Of a stretch of 10,665 nucleotides of DNA, positions 6,974 to 10,665 are shown piece after piece. Location of the stretch: contig NZ_CALEVF010000231.1 of NCBI RefSeq assembly GCF_937920395.1, positions 1 through 10,665 of the forward strand. The letters are read 5' to 3'. Position numbers and translations under genes: made by a program. Under the pieces are notes generated by a model. The model searched no databases. It saw nothing but the letters and a program-made list of their open reading frames with translations, and was not told where the DNA came from. Origin of the DNA: an uncultured Clostridium sp. (GTDB lineage: Bacteria > Bacillota > Clostridia > Clostridiales > Clostridiaceae). Each line of letters opens with the position of its first letter. The first letter of the stretch is position 1.

Positions 6974-8527
6974 TTATCTACGTGTACTATTCTTGCCTCT
7001 AATAAACCAGGATTTTTTAAACTTTGTCAATAAGGGTTTTCTTATAAATATATCTGACAGTTTTTTTTCTTGAATTGGAGCCATAGGGCTTAAATATGGA
7101 ACACCATAGGACCTTAATGATGTTAATCTTAAAAGCAGCATTATCATTCCACAGGTAAGGCCCACAAGCCCCAGTGTTCCACCAAGAACAAGAAATATAA
7201 TTCTTGGATATGTAAGTGCCAAACTCATATCTGTAGATGGTAAAGCAAATGAAGATAATGCTGTAAGAGAGACCACTATAACCATAGCTGTACTAGCAAG
7301 ACCTGCTTCAACTGCTGCTTGACCTAACACCAATGCACCAACAATGCTTATCGTCTGCCCGAGCGCCCTTGGCATCCTGATACCAGCTTCCCGAAGTAAC
7401 TCATAGACACTTAACATTAATAAACACTCAACTAAAGCTGGATAAGGTACACCAGAACGGCTTTTTATTAAACTTACTATTAAAGGAGTTGGAATAAGCT
7501 CCGGATGAAATGTTGTTATAGCTACGTAAAATCCTGGTAAGGTCGTGGATATAACAAATGCTATATATCGAATCCATCTATTAAATGTGGCTGCAACAAA
7601 TTTCAAATAATAATCCTCGTTATTAAAAAAAAATTCTATAAAGAGTGAGGGTACAGTTAACACTATAGGCGTTCCATCAGTTAAAATGGCAACACGACCT
7701 TCTAGTAACTTACCTGCTATTACATCTGGTTTTTCTGTACTATATACAGTGGGAAAATTACTTGTAGGCTCATCCCCTATGAACTCTTTTATATGGTTGG
7801 ATTCCAATACTGAGTTGATATCAATTTTATTTATCCTTTCTTTTACCTCATTTACTATTTTAGGATCAACTGTATTTGAAAGATAGACAATGATAACTTT
7901 TGTTTTAGTCTCTCTTCCTATTCTAAATTCTTCCATTTTAAAATTTGTGCTCTTAATTTTTTTTCTTAAAAGCGTTATGTTAGAACTTATAGATTCTGTA
8001 AATCCTTCCCTGGGACCTCTCAAAACAGTTTCAGATTGAGGTTCCTCCACAGCTCTACCAGGAGGGTTGTTTATATCAATAATCATTGATTCATTTATTC
8101 CATCTACAAATAAAACAACTTTACCGTCTAATATTGAATCTACGACTTTGCTTAGGTCTTGAAATATATTGTTATCTCCTATCCCAAGTAAGTACTGTGA
8201 ATACTCTTTACTATTAGGAGGATAGGAATATTCAACCTTTTTATTTATCAATCTTTCAATAATAGATTCTTCAAATATCGTTGTTTCTATCATATTATCT
8301 ATATATACAAGAATAGCCCCGAATTTTGCATTGCTTGTAATTTTGAATTCTCTTATAATTAAATCAGTGCATTTATCAAAAATATTATTTATATTTTTTT
8401 TATTCTCCTCTAATCTATTTGAAACTTTCAAATTTTTGTATTCTTCTTGTATATTTTTATGACTTATAGCTTGATTTTTACTATTATCTTCACTTAACGA
8501 AAAAACTTTTTTAATTGAATTTAACAT
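6974..8527 (-). CDS. gerAA: GerAA-family spore germination protein
   Basis: A subunit of a GerA-type germinant receptor. Family members have a large cytosolic N-terminal region and a membrane C-terminal half. With ATG at 8527 the protein has 517 residues. GGTGAT (8531-8536 on the minus strand) lies 3 bases upstream, aligned for a normal SD, whereas the upstream ATG at 8542 has no ribosome site. Residues 155-176 carry the family signature: PGRAVEEPQ followed by SETVLRGPREGF. Several membrane segments lie between about 319 and 468, including ALPSTDMSLA at 428-437. A hydrophilic tail follows. The first 50 residues are Lys/Asn-rich and poorly conserved. It is first in an A-C-B operon. No frameshift or stop is seen, so the receptor appears intact. 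Confidence 0.95.
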   Translation of the reverse strand: MLNSIKKVFSLSEDNSKNQAISHKNIQEEYKNLKVSNRLEENKKNINNIFDKCTDLIIREFKITSNAKFGAILVYIDNMIETTIFEESIIERLINKKVEYSYPPNSKEYSQYLLGIGDNNIFQDLSKVVDSILDGKVVLFVDGINESMIIDINNPPGRAVEEPQSETVLRGPREGFTESISSNITLLRKKIKSTNFKMEEFRIGRETKTKVIIVYLSNTVDPKIVNEVKERINKIDINSVLESNHIKEFIGDEPTSNFPTVYSTEKPDVIAGKLLEGRVAILTDGTPIVLTVPSLFIEFFFNNEDYYLKFVAATFNRWIRYIAFVISTTLPGFYVAITTFHPELIPTPLIVSLIKSRSGVPYPALVECLLMLSVYELLREAGIRMPRALGQTISIVGALVLGQAAVEAGLASTAMVIVVSLTALSSFALPSTDMSLALTYPRIIFLVLGGTLGLVGLTCGMIMLLLRLTSLRSYGVPYLSPMAPIQEKKLSDIFIRKPLLTKFKKSWFIRGKNSTRR

Positions 8528-8586
8528 TAAATCACCATCCATTCTAATATCTTGTGATTAATCAAGCTATTTATACTTATGATGGA

Positions 8587-8615
8587 TTATTTGAATATAA
8601 AAAGTTATAATATTC
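8587..8615 (-). promoter_or_regulatory. Possible forespore (sigma-G-like) promoter of the ger operon
   Basis: On the minus strand GAATA (8611-8615) lies 17 bases upstream of CAAATAA (8587-8593), about 60 bases before the gerAA start. The -35 fits a sigma-G element, but the -10 matches only about 4 of 7 consensus bases. GerA operons are generally transcribed by sigma-G in the forespore; this assignment is tentative. Confidence 0.25.
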
Positions 8616-8746
8616 TGCAATTTTTTTTAATTAAACACTCATACACATATTTAATAAGTCTAAAAAGTAAGTGGGTGAAATAAGTGAGATTTAAAAACCA
8701 ATTATAGGAAGAGCTTCAAAGCTAGTTTATATATTAAAAATAAAGT

Positions 8747-8792
8747 GAAAGTAACACAATGGTAATTGAGTTACATTGGTATTGGGGCTATT
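8747..8792 (+). repeat. Right copy of a 46-bp direct repeat flanking the ger operon
   Basis: 39 of 46 bases match 4381-4426 in the same orientation. It contains the same imperfect palindrome, GTAACACAAT / ATTGAGTTAC, here with the centre GGTA. Together the two copies bracket the whole operon and its intergenic flanks (about 4.3 kb between the copies). Confidence 0.75.
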
Positions 8793-8984
8793 TCCTATTC
8801 CTTGAAAATTTCATTTTGAATGTAACATATCGTTTTGACTTGTAACATTCAAAGTAACATAACCTTCTTAATCCATTGTTAGTTATTGTAATCTCAGTAT
8901 CCTTATACTTTTGTTGGTTTTGAGGTGTTTTTATTAAAAAAGGATTCCTCACTTGATATAAAACACATATAAACATGGATGTAA

Positions 8985-9068
8985 TGTCCAACTTTTATAT
9001 TTTGTTTTTATAAAAACAGATAAACACTTGCATTCTCAATGGCTAACATGGTATTTTAAAGTTGGACA
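8985..9068. mobile_element. 84-bp MITE-like element with TG...CA inverted ends and TAA flanks
   Basis: Terminal inverted repeats TGTCCAACTTT (8985-8995) and AAAGTTGGACA (9058-9068) are perfect over 11 bp. Each end is flanked by TAA (8982-8984 and 9069-9071), as expected of a 3-bp target duplication. TG...CA ends and short duplications are typical of several IS families, including IS3; I recall similar TGTCCAAC ends in Firmicutes elements but cannot verify this. It is non-coding. It carries TTGCAT-18-TATTTT (9028-9057), a weak promoter pointing at the recombinase. An invertible switch is an alternative reading. Confidence 0.6.
9028..9057 (+). promoter_or_regulatory. Weak promoter candidate for the recombinase inside the MITE-like element
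   Basis: TTGCAT (9028-9033), an 18-base spacer, then TATTTT (9052-9057). This is only a partial match to a sigma-A promoter (3/6 and 4/6). It lies about 55 bases before the recombinase start and wholly between the inverted repeats. Confidence 0.25.
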
Positions 9069-9110
9069 TAATGATTAGAAGGTCTATCTTTTGAAATGAG
9101 GTGCTTAAAT

Positions 9111-9710
9111 ATGATAAAAGAAAATGAAGAGAAAGTAAAATATCTTACTCAATCGGAAATGAAAAAGGTTTTTAAAGTTATAGAAAAAGATAATAGCTTA
9201 CATGCATTGAGAAACCTGATTATTTTTAGAATAGCATACAGATGCGCTTTAAGAGCTTCTGAGGTTGGGTTAATACACTTAGAGGATTATAACAAGACTA
9301 GAGGTGAAATGTATTGCCACAGGCTTAAGGGGAGCAATAATAATACCATAAGATTAGACCAAGAAACTATTAAGATCTTAAACAAATATATTAGGCAAAA
9401 TGAAATTTGCGATAATCAGCAAGTTTTGTTTTTAAGCCAGGAGAAAAAACCGATCTCACGCAAGACTTTAGACGTCTTAATGAAGAAATATTGTAACTTA
9501 GCTAAAATAAGCGATATAGAAAAATACCATTTCCATACTTTAAAACATACGGCTGCGGTTCATTTGGCAGAATCCGAAATTGATATAAAAGAACTGCAAT
9601 ACTATTTGGGACATAAATCTGTTACCAACACTCTTATCTACTTTCAATTTACAACTAAGCAGCAAGAAACTATGTATGCTAAACTTCAAAAAAATAATCA
9701 AATGGTTTAA
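9111..9710 (+). CDS. Short tyrosine recombinase (catalytic-domain-only integrase)
   Basis: Site-specific recombinase of the tyrosine (phage integrase) family that cuts and rejoins DNA through a covalent phosphotyrosine. With ATG at 9111 (GAGGTG 7 bases upstream) it has 199 residues; an in-frame ATG at 9096 is less likely. It lacks the usual N-terminal core-binding domain of XerC/D or large integrases and is near the size of FimB/FimE-type invertases. Catalytic motifs seen are Arg in CALRASEVGL, Lys in RLKGS, His in FHTLKHTAAVHL, His in YLGHK, and the nucleophile Tyr in TLIYFQFT. The usual HxxR is HTLK here. As I recall, HxxK occurs in some related Firmicutes recombinases, so this need not mean loss of function. 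It sits beside the MITE-like element and the repeats flanking the ger operon, and is convergent with the Spo0E-like gene. Its target site is unknown. Confidence 0.92.
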   Translation: MIKENEEKVKYLTQSEMKKVFKVIEKDNSLHALRNLIIFRIAYRCALRASEVGLIHLEDYNKTRGEMYCHRLKGSNNNTIRLDQETIKILNKYIRQNEICDNQQVLFLSQEKKPISRKTLDVLMKKYCNLAKISDIEKYHFHTLKHTAAVHLAESEIDIKELQYYLGHKSVTNTLIYFQFTTKQQETMYAKLQKNNQMV

Positions 9711-9753
9711 ATAACTGATTTATAATACATTCACTTTGTCTTTTGACATAGAT

Positions 9754-9828
9754 AAAATAAAAAAATCTTAGCATAATATAATGTACCCGATAGGGTACAC
9801 ATTATAATTGCTAAGATTTTTTTATTTT
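9754..9828. terminator. Very long bidirectional terminator hairpin
   Basis: Near-perfect 75-base inverted repeat. Its arms of about 35 bases contain AAAAAAATCTTAGCA / TGCTAAGATTTTTTT at the base and TACCC / GGGTA around the loop GATA, with small mismatches between. The A-run on one side and T-run on the other give a T-tract on both strands. It lies between the recombinase stop and the convergent Spo0E-like gene and probably ends transcription from both sides. Confidence 0.85.
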
Positions 9829-9841
9829 AATTCTATTCATA

Positions 9842-9880
9842 ATAAGTAATCCTATTTATCGTAATAACGTTATTACTTAT
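9842..9880. repeat. Palindrome with an additional half-site
   Basis: GTAATAACGTTATTAC (9861-9876) is a perfect 16-bp palindrome. ATAAGTAAT (9842-9850) and ATTACTTAT (9872-9880) form a second, overlapping inverted repeat. It could bind a dimeric regulator or form alternative hairpins between the convergent genes. No regulator is identified. Confidence 0.45.
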
Positions 9881-9931
9881 AATTTATTTACTCATTAATT
9901 TCTTTTTAGGTAAAATGTTATCTTTATGAAA

Positions 9932-9963
9932 AATACGATTTATGGCCACGCCAATTTCGTATT
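9932..9963 (-). terminator. Terminator of the Spo0E-like gene
   Basis: Inverted repeat AATACGA (9932-9938) / TCGTATT (9957-9963) with an inner TGG/CCA pair. On the minus strand the stem is followed by a T-run (TTTTT), starting a few bases after the stop codon of the Spo0E-like gene. Confidence 0.6.
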
Positions 9964-9966
9964 ATT

Positions 9967-10179
9967 TTATATTTTCCATTTAATAATTTTTCCCACACCT
10001 AAATAATGGGAAAAAACTAAATTAAACTTATAATTAGTGTTTCCCTTTTTATATGCTAGTATGAGCTTGTCCACTATTCTACTTTGTTCTAGTATAAAAT
10101 CATTTGAAAGAACCCAATCGTTATTTTCTATCATTTTATTAAGTATCTTCTTTTCCGTGTTTAGTTTTCCCATTAACAT
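9967..10179 (-). CDS. Spo0E-like aspartyl-phosphate phosphatase
   Basis: Small 70-residue protein with the helix-turn-helix-like hairpin of the Spo0E family, whose members remove phosphate from Spo0A~P and so hold back sporulation. The family core SQxLDxLIxxY is matched by QSRIVDKLILAYKK (Gln32-Ser33 to Asp37 and Leu39-Ile40). The first helix is TEKKILNKMIENN. The usual Gln after Ser is Arg here, so the match is partial. A strong GGAGGTGA (10190-10197) lies 10-13 bases before the ATG at 10179, slightly long; a second ATG is two codons in. The C-terminal 25 residues are less typical. It is convergent with the recombinase. A sigma-A-like promoter lies upstream (10251-10278). Assignment is by motif only. 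Confidence 0.72.
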   Translation of the reverse strand: MLMGKLNTEKKILNKMIENNDWVLSNDFILEQSRIVDKLILAYKKGNTNYKFNLVFSHYLGVGKIIKWKI

Positions 10180-10250
10180 TATTAATTTGTCACCTCCAGT
10201 CCATACATTGTACTCTAATATATGGAATTAATTTGTAGTAATATGTCACG

Positions 10251-10278
10251 ATTAAAAATAATTTATATGAGATTGCAA
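10251..10278 (-). promoter_or_regulatory. Sigma-A-like promoter candidate for the Spo0E-like gene
   Basis: On the minus strand TTGCAA (10273-10278) is followed after 16 bases by TTTAAT (10251-10256), 4/6 and 5/6 matches to consensus. It lies about 72 bases before the ATG at 10179. Vegetative expression would fit a Spo0E-family regulator. Confidence 0.4.
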
Positions 10279-10420
10279 AAATATGGAATAATTATGAAAT
10301 TGAGTTATAGTCAACTTATCTAATACAATGTTTTATTTGATTATCTTTTCCATTTAATTTACAATATGTGGTTTTAAATATATAATTTATCAACCTATTA
10401 TGCTTAACATATATTATTAA

Positions 10421-10461
10421 CATAAAAGGCTGTACTCGTATAAAGAGTGCAGCCTTTTATG
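10421..10461. terminator. Bidirectional terminator-like hairpin
   Basis: 17-bp arms CATAAAAGGCTGTACTC and GAGTGCAGCCTTTTATG around the loop GTATAAA, with one T-G/C-A difference. AAAA and TTTT edges make it symmetrical. It is positioned to end the minus-strand ribbon-helix-helix gene whose stop is at 10518-10520. Confidence 0.8.
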
Positions 10462-10517
10462 TATTCTATACTTTTCATAATTGCTATATTTTTTAACCAC
10501 AGAATAACAAATTTTAA

Positions 10518-10665
10518 CTATTTCATATTGAAATACTTTGGTTCAATAGCATTTTGTAAAATATCTTTTAATATATTCGTTACAGTTTTACCTTCAAGAG
10601 TAGCTTTAAATTTTAAAGCTATAGAAATATTTTGAGGAAGTACAAAGGTTCTATTTATTATTACA
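10518..10665 (-). CDS. Partial ribbon-helix-helix-type protein (C-terminal part)
   Basis: Only the last 48 residues are inside the window; the start lies beyond the right edge. The visible part has RTFVLPQNISIALKF, then ATLEGKTVTNILKDILQNAI, ending NMK and a TAG stop. This fits the beta-strand, helix, turn, helix pattern of Arc/MetJ/CopG-type DNA-binding proteins (compare the generic LP-x-x-LxxxLKxxAxxEGRSVSEII pattern). Such proteins are often plasmid copy regulators, antitoxins or repressors; which of these cannot be said. A bidirectional hairpin follows the stop. The assignment rests on pattern only and the fragment is short. Confidence 0.55.
   Translation of the reverse strand, partial: VIINRTFVLPQNISIALKFKATLEGKTVTNILKDILQNAIEPKYFNMK

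Larger units (their letters stand above)
8543..8984. other. Gene-poor region upstream of the ger operon
   Basis: No credible protein gene is seen. A minus-strand open stretch at 8788-8991 starts with TTG, lacks a ribosome site and overlaps repeats. Visible features are the imperfect palindrome at 8551-8566, a possible ger promoter, the right direct repeat (8747-8792), and several GTAACA words at 8751, 8822, 8842 and 8854. ACTTGATATAAAAC occurs at 8951-8964. The layout looks like transposon-end debris. Confidence 0.5.
10180..10517. other. Intergenic region between the Spo0E-like gene and the partial ribbon-helix-helix gene
   Basis: About 340 bases hold the ribosome site and promoter candidate of the Spo0E-like gene and the hairpin at 10421-10461. 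No further gene is supported; an open plus-strand frame at 10447-10635 starts inside the hairpin and runs opposite a better minus-strand frame. Confidence 0.5.

Noticed and set aside
7686..7886. Plus-strand open frame opposite gerAA
   Set aside because: Antisense shadow of a clear GerA-family gene.
8676..8700. GTGGGTGA followed by GTG start and a 7-codon frame upstream of the right repeat
   Set aside because: The frame stops after seven codons; a decayed gene start is possible but unsupported.
8788..8991. Minus-strand open frame of 67 codons
   Set aside because: Starts with TTG, has no ribosome binding site, overlaps the direct repeat and the GTAACA motifs, and has no recognisable family pattern.
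10037..10231. Plus-strand open frame opposite the Spo0E-like gene
   Set aside because: The minus-strand frame has a strong GGAGGTGA site, a family-like motif and a terminator; the plus-strand frame has none of these.
10447..10635. Plus-strand open frame near the right edge
   Set aside because: It starts inside a terminator hairpin and lies opposite a minus-strand frame with a ribbon-helix-helix pattern.
1..10665. CRISPR array, tRNA or rRNA genes
   Set aside because: No regularly spaced repeats, no tRNA-like cloverleaf and no rRNA-like GC-rich stretch were seen.

Overview
The window is AT-rich DNA with strong GGAGG-type ribosome binding sites. It encodes a complete GerA-type spore germinant receptor and a Spo0E-like sporulation phosphatase. 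This points to an endospore-forming, low-GC Gram-positive of the Clostridium type; the species cannot be fixed from sequence alone. The layout is that of an accessory region: short transcription units on both strands, long AT-rich gaps, a truncated paralogue, IS-like termini and a lone site-specific recombinase.

Left block (about 1-2000, minus strand): a phage-type lysis cassette, read right to left. It has an LLH-family holin (1973-1611), a GH25 lysozyme with C-terminal peptidoglycan-binding repeats (1540-635) and a small coiled-coil protein with a C-terminal membrane anchor (479-108). No capsid or tail genes are visible. Divergent from it on the plus strand are a 113-residue unknown protein (2419-2760) and a DNRLRE-domain protein (2835-3746). 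The C-terminal domain of the latter appears related to the 113-residue protein. A truncated second GH25 lysozyme (4051-3860, minus) follows.

Middle block (4085-8990): a gene-poor stretch holds a chain of inverted repeats ending in a strong plus-strand terminator (4343-4372). Next comes a germinant receptor operon on the minus strand in the order A (8527-6974), C (6903-5734), B (5701-4607). It is bracketed by two direct copies of a 46-bp sequence (4381 and 8747; 39 of 46 bases identical).

Right block (8985-10665): an 84-bp MITE-like sequence with TGTCCAACTTT/AAAGTTGGACA ends and flanking TAA direct repeats lies just upstream of a short tyrosine recombinase (9111-9710, plus). A very long hairpin (9754-9828) separates the recombinase from a convergent Spo0E-like gene (10179-9967). 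After another bidirectional terminator-like hairpin (10421-10461), the window ends in the C-terminal part of a probable ribbon-helix-helix protein on the minus strand.

The receptor should sense germinants in the spore inner membrane. The Spo0E-like protein should lower Spo0A~P and so affect entry into sporulation. The lysis cassette could release cells, phage-like particles or proteins. Whether these parts work together is not shown by the sequence. The most interesting possibility is that the germinant receptor operon sits in a mobile or formerly mobile cassette.
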